NCBI GenBank assembly: GCA_040222185.1
Contig: JAVKDP010000078.1
Coordinates: forward strand, 1-14,586
Reading direction: 5' to 3'
DNA from: JAVKDP01 sp040222185
Lineage (GTDB): Bacteria > Bacteroidota > Rhodothermia > Balneolales > Balneolaceae
Length of the DNA stretch: 14,586 bases
A model generated the notes under the pieces. It was given only the letters and a program-made list of their open reading frames with translations. It was not told the DNA's origin and did not search any database. A program made the position numbers and the translations under genes. Shown piece after piece: positions 6,907-14,048 of the stretch (its first letter is position 1; each line of letters starts with the position of its first letter).

Positions 6907-9492
6907 ATGAGAAAATTTTCTGTCATTCTTTTTCTGGGAGTGCTCATTACATCAAGTTCATTATTCGCACAATTCACCAAGATAAATAACCCGGTATCTG
7001 GCGGGCTTCAATTTATGCAACTCAGAGATAGCGATGCTGCCTGGGGTGATTATGATGCAGATGGCGATTTGGATTTGATTATTACTGGTCGTGATGGGGC
7101 ATTCGTAAATCGAATAGCATTATACAGCAACAACGGAGACGGTACTTTTAACCTGGCAGAAAGTGATACTACTTTCGGGACAATGCTGATAGGCCTTTAT
7201 AACAGCGGTGTGGCGTGGGGTGATTTCGACAATGATGGAGATTTAGACTTTATCCAAAACGGATTCGATTCTTTGAATGAAAGAAGGACTATGTTATATG
7301 AAAATACGCCCGGAGGATTTAATGTGGTTGTTAATCCTGTAAATGGGGCTGAAGCTTTTCCCGGGACGTCTAACTTTGATCCTACCTGGACCGACTTCAA
7401 TAACGATGGAAAATTAGATTTGTACATCTCAGGCACAAACGGAAGTATTGGAGGTCTTTTTAGCAATAATAAGCTTTACCAGGGAAATGGAGACGGGACG
7501 TTTACACCAATAGACATGCCTGTTGAAGGAGATGAATATCTAGATGGCTATTTAAATGGTAGCGCTGTTTGGGGAGATATCAATAACGATGGATACATAG
7601 ATCTATTTAGTGAAGGAGAAGCTGGGTTCCAGGGGTTAAATAGTACATTATACAACGGGAAAGGAGATTCAACATTTTCGCTTGTATTCCGAGGTGCAAT
7701 CTCGGGTTCACCTATTTTGACTGCAAGCGGTGGTCGGTTCGGTGCTACGAGATTGGTTGATTATGATAATGATGGCGATTTAGATTTATACCTTTCCGGT
7801 GAGAATAAAGGCAATAGTCGTTTTGCTTCGCTCTACTCAAACCAGGGTAATAATAGTTTTCTTTTTGTATCCAATATAGGCGGAGGGTTTAGAGGTTTTA
7901 CAGGTAATCTTGGTTTTGGAGCATCCTGGGGAGACTTTGACGGAGACGGGGACAGCGATTTGGCTTATGGCGGTGCGTCTACTACGTCTACTTTTATCGA
8001 TGTCGAGGAAAACAAAGGAAATAATATCTTCCAGGAGTTATTCAACCCGGTTGATGGTTCAGCTGATTTTGACGGATTTTATACTCAATCAATTGAATTC
8101 GGTGACTATGATAACGATGGAGATCTGGATCTTTTGACAAATAGTGGTGGTAATGATGTAATTCTATATCAAAACACACTAAATCACTCGAATACAAAAC
8201 CAGAAGCTCCAACAAATCTTTCAATGACGCGAACCCCTGATGGAGTACTATTATCATGGGATTCTCCAAGCGATGATATGACTCCTTCAACAGGATTAAG
8301 TTATGAACTAAGAGTGGGTTCAGCCCCTGGTTTATCCGACATTGTGGCTCCAAGTGCTATCACATCTGGTGCAGATGAGGGTAAAAGAACCTTAGAAAAC
8401 AGGGGTAATATCCAGGGAAGCTGGGCTAAATTGAACCTGCCTCTTGGTACTTACTTTTGGAGCGTTCAGGCTGTTGATCCAGGGCATAAAGGTTCTGTAT
8501 TTGCAACAGAAGGAATGTTCACTGTCGAAGAATATGTGGCAACACCACCATCAGACTTTGAGCTACTTTATCCCGCAAATGGAACAGATACTCTTACAAT
8601 AACTCCCGCATGGTTTAGTTGGCAGAAAGCTACTGATGATTTAGATTCTTCAGATAGCCTCGTTTATACATTTGAATTATCATCCGACTCTCTCTTTAGT
8701 ACAAAACTGGACTCGATTTCGATAAAAGGAGATACAACCTACTCGACACTCTTAAACTTGCCTATGGCGAAGTATTTCTGGAGAGTGTCAGTTACTAATT
8801 CAAACGGATTAATTACATGGGGTTCAGGCTCTGATATAATGCCGTTCAGTTTCTCCATAAATCCATTTGTACCATCACCCCCATCAAGTTTTGACTTACT
8901 GATGCCTGTTAATGGAGATACACTTACTGCTGCTCCGGGCCAATTCACATGGTCTCAGTCTTTTGACGCAGTAGACTCATTTTTTGAACTGAATTATACC
9001 TTCGAGTTATCTGCTAGTTCTACTTTTAATACTAAGCTCGACTCAGTCACTTTTACTGGTGATACATCATTTGTATCAAATCAAATTGCAGGAGTGGGAG
9101 AGTACTATTGGAGGGTAAAAGCAACTAATTCATCCGATTTAACAACCTGGGGATCCGATTCAGATGTCCAGCCATACAAATTTACAATTGTTCAGGCAGT
9201 TTCAATTGAGGGAGAGGATGAATTGCCCCTTGAATTTACACTAGGTCAAAACTATCCCAACCCATTTAATCCGAGCACAAAAGTTTCATATACAATCCCA
9301 AATGCTTCAATTGTAAGATTTGATATATATAATTTGTTAGGGCAAAAGGTGTCGACACTCGTTAACGAGAGGCAAATTGCTGGTTCGTACACCATTAACT
9401 TTGATGCTTCAGGTTTAAACTCCGGGGTTTATTTATACCGGATTCAGGCTGACGGATTTAGCCAAACAAGAAAAATGATTCTATTGAAATAA
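6907..9492 (+). CDS. Secreted VCBS/FG-GAP repeat protein with Fn3-like domains and T9SS sorting domain
   Basis: The ATG at 6907 gives a classic signal peptide (MRKFSVILFLGVL, cleavage probably after SLFA) and has GGGG 7 nt upstream. A TTG at 6886 would add seven unhelpful residues. Seven calcium-loop repeats (WGDYDADGDLD type) fill about residues 35-420 and predict a beta-propeller. An Fn3-like domain follows (about 431-545), then two tandem copies of a related module of about 105 residues (547-651 and 658-761). The C-terminus (about 773-861) is a T9SS type A sorting domain with NYPNPFNPST and a KMILLK end, closely resembling the tail of the other secreted protein here. Predicted to be exported to the surface or medium. 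The substrate or ligand is unknown, and no catalytic motif is visible. It may be under control of the adjacent response regulator, given the dyad upstream. Confidence 0.9.
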   Translation: MRKFSVILFLGVLITSSSLFAQFTKINNPVSGGLQFMQLRDSDAAWGDYDADGDLDLIITGRDGAFVNRIALYSNNGDGTFNLAESDTTFGTMLIGLYNSGVAWGDFDNDGDLDFIQNGFDSLNERRTMLYENTPGGFNVVVNPVNGAEAFPGTSNFDPTWTDFNNDGKLDLYISGTNGSIGGLFSNNKLYQGNGDGTFTPIDMPVEGDEYLDGYLNGSAVWGDINNDGYIDLFSEGEAGFQGLNSTLYNGKGDSTFSLVFRGAISGSPILTASGGRFGATRLVDYDNDGDLDLYLSGENKGNSRFASLYSNQGNNSFLFVSNIGGGFRGFTGNLGFGASWGDFDGDGDSDLAYGGASTTSTFIDVEENKGNNIFQELFNPVDGSADFDGFYTQSIEFGDYDNDGDLDLLTNSGGNDVILYQNTLNHSNTKPEAPTNLSMTRTPDGVLLSWDSPSDDMTPSTGLSYELRVGSAPGLSDIVAPSAITSGADEGKRTLENRGNIQGSWAKLNLPLGTYFWSVQAVDPGHKGSVFATEGMFTVEEYVATPPSDFELLYPANGTDTLTITPAWFSWQKATDDLDSSDSLVYTFELSSDSLFSTKLDSISIKGDTTYSTLLNLPMAKYFWRVSVTNSNGLITWGSGSDIMPFSFSINPFVPSPPSSFDLLMPVNGDTLTAAPGQFTWSQSFDAVDSFFELNYTFELSASSTFNTKLDSVTFTGDTSFVSNQIAGVGEYYWRVKATNSSDLTTWGSDSDVQPYKFTIVQAVSIEGEDELPLEFTLGQNYPNPFNPSTKVSYTIPNASIVRFDIYNLLGQKVSTLVNERQIAGSYTINFDASGLNSGVYLYRIQADGFSQTRKMILLK
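8545..9189 (+). repeat. Two tandem Fn3/Ig-like modules inside the secreted protein
   Basis: Unit 1 (8545-8859) and unit 2 (8878-9189) encode about 105 and 104 residues. They share PPS-x-F-x-LL-x-P-x-NG, YTFELS, TKLDS, GDT, Y-[FY]-WRV, TN, TWGS-x-SD and P-x-x-F-x-I in the same order. The nucleotide sequences have diverged, so the duplication is old. Such modules usually act as spacers between a binding head and the sorting domain. Confidence 0.8.
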
Positions 9493-9512
9493 CGAATCAA
9501 TTTAAGTGTTAG

Positions 9513-9547
9513 AAAAAGGCATCCCTAAGTATAGAGATGCCTTTTTT
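9513..9547. terminator. Bidirectional intrinsic terminator between convergent genes
   Basis: AAAAAGGCATC (9513-9523) pairs with GATGCCTTTTT (9536-9546). An inner CTA/TAG helix follows after one mismatch, closing an AGTA loop. On the + strand six T residues follow the GC part of the stem. On the - strand the A-run at 9513-9517 becomes the U-tract. It sits 20 nt after the secreted-protein stop and directly abuts the stop codon of the opposing lipoprotein gene, so it can serve both. Confidence 0.85.
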
Positions 9548-9548
9548 G

Positions 9549-10292
9549 TTAAAGAGAAGATTCCGAGTTGATACTCAATTGGAGTGCAGGGTTTGTTAAA
9601 GTTTCTTCAACGAATCTCTTGAAATCGGGAGTCATACTTTGTACCTGGAGTGTTTTGTGGTGATCAATTTTATTCGAAAAAGTAACCCTGGTAAATCTCT
9701 TTTTCAGAACTCTCTTATCGCGATAAGATGAATACAAGAGCCCATTTCTGACATCAATGATATAAGCTTCAAGATAGGTGGTGAGTTCAACGTGCTGCCC
9801 GGGTACAAAGGGAATAGTTACCAAACCAACATAAAGCGGTGACAAGATATTCGCATCCTGATAAAAGTTCGACGATGTGCTGATAAAAAGAACGAGGTCG
9901 GTCTTGGCCTGGGCTGCATAAAGGCGGAGTTGCTTTAGATTAATAGGCTTAGGAGCCTGATAGTAGCCTCCATAACTGTTGTATTGGCTGCGGTAATAAG
10001 AATCAGGATTTAGAAGAGATGGTGAAATTTCGATTGCCCTTTCGATTTGAGCTAGTGTAAGAAGTGAATCCTGGAAAGGATATTTATCCCTGCTGGCATT
10101 ATAAATAGCAAGAGTTGTAGGCAGAGTAATCTGAGGATTGGCTTCCAACGCTTTTCGAATATCTTCATCATTTATTTGCTTAAGTGAGTCTACTTGTACA
10201 CTTGAAAGAGCAGAAAAGTATTCGGAAGTTCCGCACCCTGTAAATGAAAAGACTGAAAGGGCTATGAATGAAAGAATAAGGAGATTTTTCAA
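9549..10292 (-). CDS. Uncharacterised lipoprotein
   Basis: The 247-residue product begins with a lipoprotein signal peptide (MKNLLILSFIALSVFSFTGC), with the lipid-modified Cys at position 20. The only start that keeps this signal is TTG; an in-frame TAA lies three codons upstream of it. The mature protein has a Tyr-rich stretch (around SYYRSQYNSYGGYY, about residue 100). A segment with LRLYAAQAKTDLVLFIS and LYVGLVTIPFVPGQ follows, then a strand-rich AYIIDVRNGLLYSSY. This order faintly recalls the family called rhombotarget lipoprotein, but I recognise no diagnostic motif and assign no function. It is the last gene of the - strand block, 72 nt after the GyrI-like gene, with a stem-loop just before its start and a terminator at its stop. 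Confidence 0.8.
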   Translation of the reverse strand: MKNLLILSFIALSVFSFTGCGTSEYFSALSSVQVDSLKQINDEDIRKALEANPQITLPTTLAIYNASRDKYPFQDSLLTLAQIERAIEISPSLLNPDSYYRSQYNSYGGYYQAPKPINLKQLRLYAAQAKTDLVLFISTSSNFYQDANILSPLYVGLVTIPFVPGQHVELTTYLEAYIIDVRNGLLYSSYRDKRVLKKRFTRVTFSNKIDHHKTLQVQSMTPDFKRFVEETLTNPALQLSINSESSL

Positions 10293-10301
10293 AGCGAGAG
10301 A

Positions 10302-10335
10302 TTAATTGAAAGTTCTGTTTTGAGACTTCAATTAA
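10302..10335 (-). other. Stem-loop directly upstream of the lipoprotein start
   Basis: On the + strand, TTAATTGAAAGT (10302-10313) and ACTTCAATTAA (10325-10335) form an 11-bp stem with one bulged A and an 11-nt loop. In the - strand transcript it ends 9 nt before the TTG start of the lipoprotein gene. No U-tract follows, so it does not look like an intrinsic terminator. It could affect translation of the lipoprotein or be a protein-binding dyad. Confidence 0.4.
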
Positions 10336-10364
10336 AAATCTTTGTTCCCTAAGCTAGAAAGGTA

Positions 10365-10853
10365 TCAAGGCCTTGATTTGATAGGAACCCATACTTCTTC
10401 TTCTGAATCCGGGTTATTGGGACCAAGATAATGATCACCGAGCAATTCAAAATGAGGACGGTCATCTAATTCGAACTCGGAATTAGGTAGCCATTGACCA
10501 TGTATATACCCGAGTGTTTGCTGGAATGTACTCATTGGTCCCCGATGGATAAAAACAGCATATGTGCCTCCTGGTAAAGTAAAAGATTCCATTTTGGAAG
10601 GAGGAGATGGTTCGCTTTCAACTTCTATAGCTGCCCAATATTCGAATAAAGTAGTTGGAGTAAAATCCTTCATTTGGAACCCTGTCGGATATACCTGTAT
10701 TGAATAATATGCACCTTCAATCCTATCTTCGATTTCCTTTTTCCGAGGCATAAAAGTTTGCCATAGTTGAGGTGACCCAAAGTTGGAAATGGAAGTTTCT
10801 ATCCTCATGCCAACTAGACGCTTTTCAGAAAGAGTGATGATTTTAGGTTCCAT
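10365..10853 (-). CDS. GyrI-like / AraC effector-binding-domain protein
   Basis: This 162-residue protein consists of a single GyrI-like small-molecule-binding domain (AraC_E_bind/SOUL superfamily) without a DNA-binding part. Recognisable family features are the early strand ITLSEKRLVGMRIET, the central WAAIEVE strand (about 73-79) and the LPGGTYAVFIHRGP strand-turn (93-106) followed by a helix that includes GYIHGQWLP. The C-terminal FELLGDHYLGPN...EVWVPIK (135-159) carries the usual conserved Glu. Stand-alone members bind hydrophobic or cationic small molecules or inhibit partner enzymes; the ligand here cannot be told. The ATG follows the stop codon of the YjbQ gene after 1 nt, which suggests translational coupling in one operon. 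Confidence 0.82.
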   Translation of the reverse strand: MEPKIITLSEKRLVGMRIETSISNFGSPQLWQTFMPRKKEIEDRIEGAYYSIQVYPTGFQMKDFTPTTLFEYWAAIEVESEPSPPSKMESFTLPGGTYAVFIHRGPMSTFQQTLGYIHGQWLPNSEFELDDRPHFELLGDHYLGPNNPDSEEEVWVPIKSRP

Positions 10854-10854
10854 C

Positions 10855-11277
10855 TTAAGTTCCCATTAGGGTGACGATTAATCTTCTTGAACCACCATGG
10901 TTTCGGTGCTCACATAAATAGATACCTTGCCAGGTTCCCAGGTTAAACTGTCCATTGGTAATGGGGATAGAAACAGAAGAACCAAGTAAAGAGCTCTTGA
11001 TATGAGAAGTCATATCATCAGTCCCTTCAAAAGTATGTTCATATAACGATGTGTTTTCAGGAACACTTCTGTTAAAGTGCGTCTCAAAATCTCTGCGAAC
11101 TGAAGGGTCAGCATTTTCATTAATAGTTAAACTTGCACTGGTATGCTTAATATGAATATGAGCCAATCCAGTTTTGATTTCCTTTATCTCAGGGATTTCA
11201 AAAAGCACCTCTCTTGTAATGATGTGAAAGCCCCTGGGTTTTGGAGAAAGTGAAAACTCTTTCTGGAAGGAGAGCAT
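10855..11277 (-). CDS. yjbQ: YjbQ-family (UPF0047) protein, 'secondary thiamine-phosphate synthase' family
   Basis: The ATG at 11277 gives 140 residues, close to the roughly 138 of the family. A TTG at 11322 would add 15 residues overlapping the GntR gene and is not needed. Family signatures are clear: HIHIKHTSASLTINENADP (about 40-58), then DDMTSHIKSSLLGSS (87-101) and the IPI-x-NG-x-x-x-LGTWQGIYLCEHR-x-H block near the C-terminus. Several conserved His residues (42, 45, 92) probably line a metal or phosphate site. E. coli YjbQ has weak thiamine-phosphate synthase activity, which gave the family its name, but its physiological role is unsettled. The gene sits between a GntR regulator (7-nt gap) and a GyrI-like gene (1-nt gap). 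Confidence 0.93.
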   Translation of the reverse strand: MLSFQKEFSLSPKPRGFHIITREVLFEIPEIKEIKTGLAHIHIKHTSASLTINENADPSVRRDFETHFNRSVPENTSLYEHTFEGTDDMTSHIKSSLLGSSVSIPITNGQFNLGTWQGIYLCEHRNHGGSRRLIVTLMGT

Positions 11278-11284
11278 ATGAAAT

Positions 11285-11908
11285 CTATTTGTCGTTTCTG
11301 AGTTTATCCAATGAAAGTTCAATGTGGTTTCTCATCAATTTTTCAGCCAGGTTTCCATCTTGTTTTTCAAGTGCTTCAATAATGGCAAAATGTTCTGGTA
11401 AAGTTTCTTCTGGTGCACGAAATAGCCCAGCTTGGTAAGCATTCATATGAACATTACTTAATACTTCTAGCCGTGTCACCACTTCATTTCCGCTCCATTT
11501 CATAATCTGATCATGAAAATACCGGTCGGCTTTGGCATAGTCATCATAGTCAATCTCGGTTTTACTCAGGAAAGGCTCAAAGCATGATTTCAGTTTATTG
11601 ATTTGAGTAGAAGTCAATCTTGAGGCGGCTAAACGGGCTGACAAACCCTCAAGCACTGCTCTTAGCTCAAATACATCAATAAGTTCTTTTGAGGAAATTT
11701 CCTTTACGATAACACCTCTTCTTGGGATGCTTTCAATCAAAAGCTCAGATTCGAGACGTTGTAATGCCTTTTGAAGCGGACTTCTGCTTACCCCAAGCTT
11801 CTCAGCCAGTTTCTCTTGCCTGATCTTCTCTCCGGGCTTTAAATCCTGGTCAAAGATCATTTGTTTTACTCGATCGTACACCCGGTCTACAAGTTCAACG
11901 TGTTTCAA
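11285..11908 (-). CDS. GntR-family transcriptional regulator, FCD (FadR) subfamily
   Basis: This is a 207-residue ligand-responsive DNA-binding regulator. The winged helix-turn-helix (about 6-70) shows VYDRVKQMIFDQDLKPGEKI, then RQEKLAEKLGVSRSPLQKALQRL and the wing IPRRGVIV. The all-helical FCD domain follows (about 75-205). It has a plausible metal site formed by Asp128, His132, His173 and His195, the positions expected in metal-binding FCD members, whose ligands are usually organic acids. The start is TTG, with AGGA just upstream. No ATG lies between the upstream in-frame TAA and this TTG, and the first helix of the winged helix needs these residues. It leads the operon with yjbQ and the GyrI-like gene and probably regulates it. 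The inducer is unknown. Confidence 0.92.
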   Translation of the reverse strand: MKHVELVDRVYDRVKQMIFDQDLKPGEKIRQEKLAEKLGVSRSPLQKALQRLESELLIESIPRRGVIVKEISSKELIDVFELRAVLEGLSARLAASRLTSTQINKLKSCFEPFLSKTEIDYDDYAKADRYFHDQIMKWSGNEVVTRLEVLSNVHMNAYQAGLFRAPEETLPEHFAIIEALEKQDGNLAEKLMRNHIELSLDKLRNDK

Positions 11909-11935
11909 ATCCTGGTTTAGAGCTAGGTTGATGGT

Positions 11936-11945
11936 TTGTTAACTA
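11936..11945. promoter_or_regulatory. Possible GntR (FCD) autoregulatory site
   Basis: TTGTTAACTA fits the loose TNGT-Nx-ACNA pattern of FadR-subfamily GntR operators, with x = 2 and a GTTAAC palindrome at its centre. It lies 27 nt upstream of the GntR start codon. The pattern is short and degenerate, so position supports the call more than sequence does. The rest of the 137-nt gap between the GntR and glycohydrolase genes is AT-rich and shows no clear promoter or terminator. Confidence 0.28.
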
Positions 11946-12045
11946 TCGAAGACATCTGATTTTCATCAATGAATAAAATACTAAAATTTGGCAACTATTG
12001 AGTTTTGAATACAAAATAGAATAGGACCACAGCAAATTTAGTTTA

Positions 12046-13431
12046 TTAACTTCCGGCCTGGATTAATAGCTCAGTATTTGGAATGTACCAAACATCCTTT
12101 TTCAGGTCGATACCTCCATGCATTTCTTCCTGAACAACCCGGTCAATTATAAATACTCCTACTTCAGCCATATTCGAGAAAGTATCTATTCCATTATTGG
12201 GAAATCCCTGGCGGGTGCGGTGGATATTAAATGAATCAGCAAATGTTCTGTTAAATGCCTTTTCAACTCCTTCCTTGCTTAGCATAAATCCTAATAAGCC
12301 ACCCCACGTTGCTGTTGGATTGTCAGAATCCCATCCCGCAAGTGAACCAATTTTAATCGTTTCAACGATATCACCTTCCCCATAATACAAGCTCACAATA
12401 CTGGCAGCGAAATTAATGCCAGCTGCAAAGCATCCATTACAGTAGATATTCTGAGAAGTAATGTCGTATCCATCTGCTTGTTCCACCTGATATCGTTGAT
12501 AAATTTCATCCCTGGTTTGTTCCCATGGTATCCCTACTTCATATCTGCTTTTCACAAAGTCATACATTTTTGCAGAGTAAGAATCATTTGGCAGTCGTTT
12601 TCTGGATTCATCCGCCATCCATTTGATATTTTGATCGATTGGCTTTGATTCATCCACTGAAGAAGCTAGTGAGTACATCAAAACATTAAACTCTGAAATC
12701 CATTTGGCATTATTTCGTGCAGTAGTCTGAATTGGAAGACTGGCCATTTTGAGAGCTACATCAGCACGTGCCGGGGCAAAAAATCCAAATATTTCAGTGG
12801 TAAGCTGAGCGTCGATCATTTCATACTCTTTATTATTAGAAGGATCACTGGTTGCAGGAGGTATCATTCCTTCTTTCATTAAATCAAAAGCTCTTTGGTT
12901 AGAGACCCATAGGTAGTTTTCTTCTTCAGGCCTGATGTGAGTTAACCACCCTTTCTGAATTTGTTCTCCTGTAAGAATGCTCGTTTTGTTTGTATAGAGA
13001 AGATGCTGGTACATGTATTCGATATCGGTATCATCATCAGCTCCCCAAACTCCTCCTTCATCTTCAAAAACAAAATCAATAGTAGCAGAAAGCTCACTTG
13101 GGATTCCTTCAGCCCAAATACTAGGTTGATCAGGTTCACCCCAGTCTTCTCTGGTATAAAAGTCTCCGGTTTTGATTTCTCCAATGTTCCCAATCTTGTC
13201 CATTTCCGTTACCAGCCCGGTCCAGTTCGCAATACATTGCCCAAGCCAAAAACCATAGAGCTTATCTTTATATGCTGTTCTTGAAATAATTAAATCGGTG
13301 GGTTGGGGATTGTACTCAGCGTAAGAAAGGTTTGGATCTGAAAATGTATCTGCTTTCTCATTATCAGAACAATTAATCAATAGAAAAAGGCTAAGCACAA
13401 AAAAAGGATAAGCAAAAGCGGACTGTTTCAA
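12046..13431 (-). CDS. ADP-ribosylglycohydrolase-family lipoprotein (DraG/ARH fold)
   Basis: The 461-residue product starts at TTG; no ATG or GTG occurs between the upstream in-frame stop and this codon. It has a lipoprotein signal with the lipobox Cys at position 21 (LFLLINC), so it should be anchored in a membrane outside the cytoplasm. The DraG/ADP-ribosyl-GH fold is indicated by an N-terminal KLYGFWLGQCIAN segment, the acidic cluster WGADDDTDIEYM (Asp132-134, Thr135, Asp136) and the C-terminal GWDSDNPTATWGGLLG (Asp368 and Asp370). The two acidic groups correspond to the binuclear Mg site of known DraG/ARH enzymes. It probably hydrolyses an N- or O-linked ADP-ribose or a related glycoside, but the substrate is not predictable. 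The C-terminal motif has DSDN where classical members have DTDT. It lies 98 nt downstream of the ClbS-like gene on the same strand. Confidence 0.85.
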   Translation of the reverse strand: MKQSAFAYPFFVLSLFLLINCSDNEKADTFSDPNLSYAEYNPQPTDLIISRTAYKDKLYGFWLGQCIANWTGLVTEMDKIGNIGEIKTGDFYTREDWGEPDQPSIWAEGIPSELSATIDFVFEDEGGVWGADDDTDIEYMYQHLLYTNKTSILTGEQIQKGWLTHIRPEEENYLWVSNQRAFDLMKEGMIPPATSDPSNNKEYEMIDAQLTTEIFGFFAPARADVALKMASLPIQTTARNNAKWISEFNVLMYSLASSVDESKPIDQNIKWMADESRKRLPNDSYSAKMYDFVKSRYEVGIPWEQTRDEIYQRYQVEQADGYDITSQNIYCNGCFAAGINFAASIVSLYYGEGDIVETIKIGSLAGWDSDNPTATWGGLLGFMLSKEGVEKAFNRTFADSFNIHRTRQGFPNNGIDTFSNMAEVGVFIIDRVVQEEMHGGIDLKKDVWYIPNTELLIQAGS

Positions 13432-13529
13432 TTTTGTAGATTTCGTTATAGCTGCACGAGAATTGAAAGTCCTAAAAAGCAGTTTTAAATCAAAATCGTT
13501 GTCATTTCTTTAGAAGCAATGCCCCGACA

Positions 13530-14048
13530 CTATGAAGCCTTTTCCTTTAAACTTTTCAGGTATTTCTTGATCAGCTTCATTGCCCACTCATAATGGCTTG
13601 AGGTTGATGAAACCAGGTATGCTCCCAATGCATTATTTCCAGTCCATTGATATCGTTTTCTCTCGAAAAGTTCATCATTACTATGTCGATTTATGACTTT
13701 TTGAATGTCCTGAAAAGAAGACTCGAGCATTTTTAAGACTTCATCGAGCTTCGTTTTGCGGTAGTGATCTCTGATTTCTCTATTTAGCTCTGGTAGTGTT
13801 CTCCAGTTATACCCTTTTGCCGGAATATCAGGTTTTTCTCCTTTCATACCGATTTCGTACCAGCCCAACATCAGTAAGTGCCAATGATGAAGGTGCGCTA
13901 ATACATCTCGAACGTTTCTATTCAAGTATTTTTCTGGGAATGTACCATTCAATTCATTCTCAGATAATGAGCTTACCAGGTTTTTTAGTTTAGAGTAATT
14001 CGCATTGCTTAAAGTTATTAAGTCTTTTTTTGTGGAAGGCCTTGGCAT
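13530..14048 (-). CDS. ClbS/DfsB-family four-helix-bundle protein
   Basis: The ATG at 14048 gives a 172-residue protein beginning MPRPSTKKDLITLSNANYSKL, the usual start of the ClbS/DfsB (formerly DUF1706) family. A TTG at 14102 would add 18 residues and lacks a ribosome binding site. Further family features are VRDVLAHLHHWHLLMLGWYEIG (about 46-67), with His residues on the second helix, the KGYNWRTLPELNREI stretch, and the C-terminal ALGAYLVSSTSSHYEWAMKLIKKYLK. ClbS itself hydrolyses the cyclopropane of colibactin and protects DNA. Most family members, including this one, lie outside colibactin clusters and have unknown substrates. It is the first gene of the - strand block and diverges from typA. 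Confidence 0.88.
   Translation of the reverse strand: MPRPSTKKDLITLSNANYSKLKNLVSSLSENELNGTFPEKYLNRNVRDVLAHLHHWHLLMLGWYEIGMKGEKPDIPAKGYNWRTLPELNREIRDHYRKTKLDEVLKMLESSFQDIQKVINRHSNDELFERKRYQWTGNNALGAYLVSSTSSHYEWAMKLIKKYLKSLKEKAS

Noticed and set aside
7910..8353. Overlapping open frames on both strands inside the second FG-GAP protein gene
   Set aside because: They lie wholly within a well-supported gene whose repeated Asp/Gly codons keep alternative frames open. Their products show no recognisable domain or start signal.
10364..10377. Perfect 14-bp palindrome ATCAAGGCCTTGAT at the end of the GyrI-like gene
   Set aside because: About one such palindrome is expected by chance in a window this long, and it overlaps the stop codon. 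No partner copy was seen.
11278..11322. Extended TTG start for yjbQ overlapping the GntR gene
   Set aside because: The ATG at 11277 gives the family's normal length and begins directly after the GntR stop. The extension has no family counterpart.
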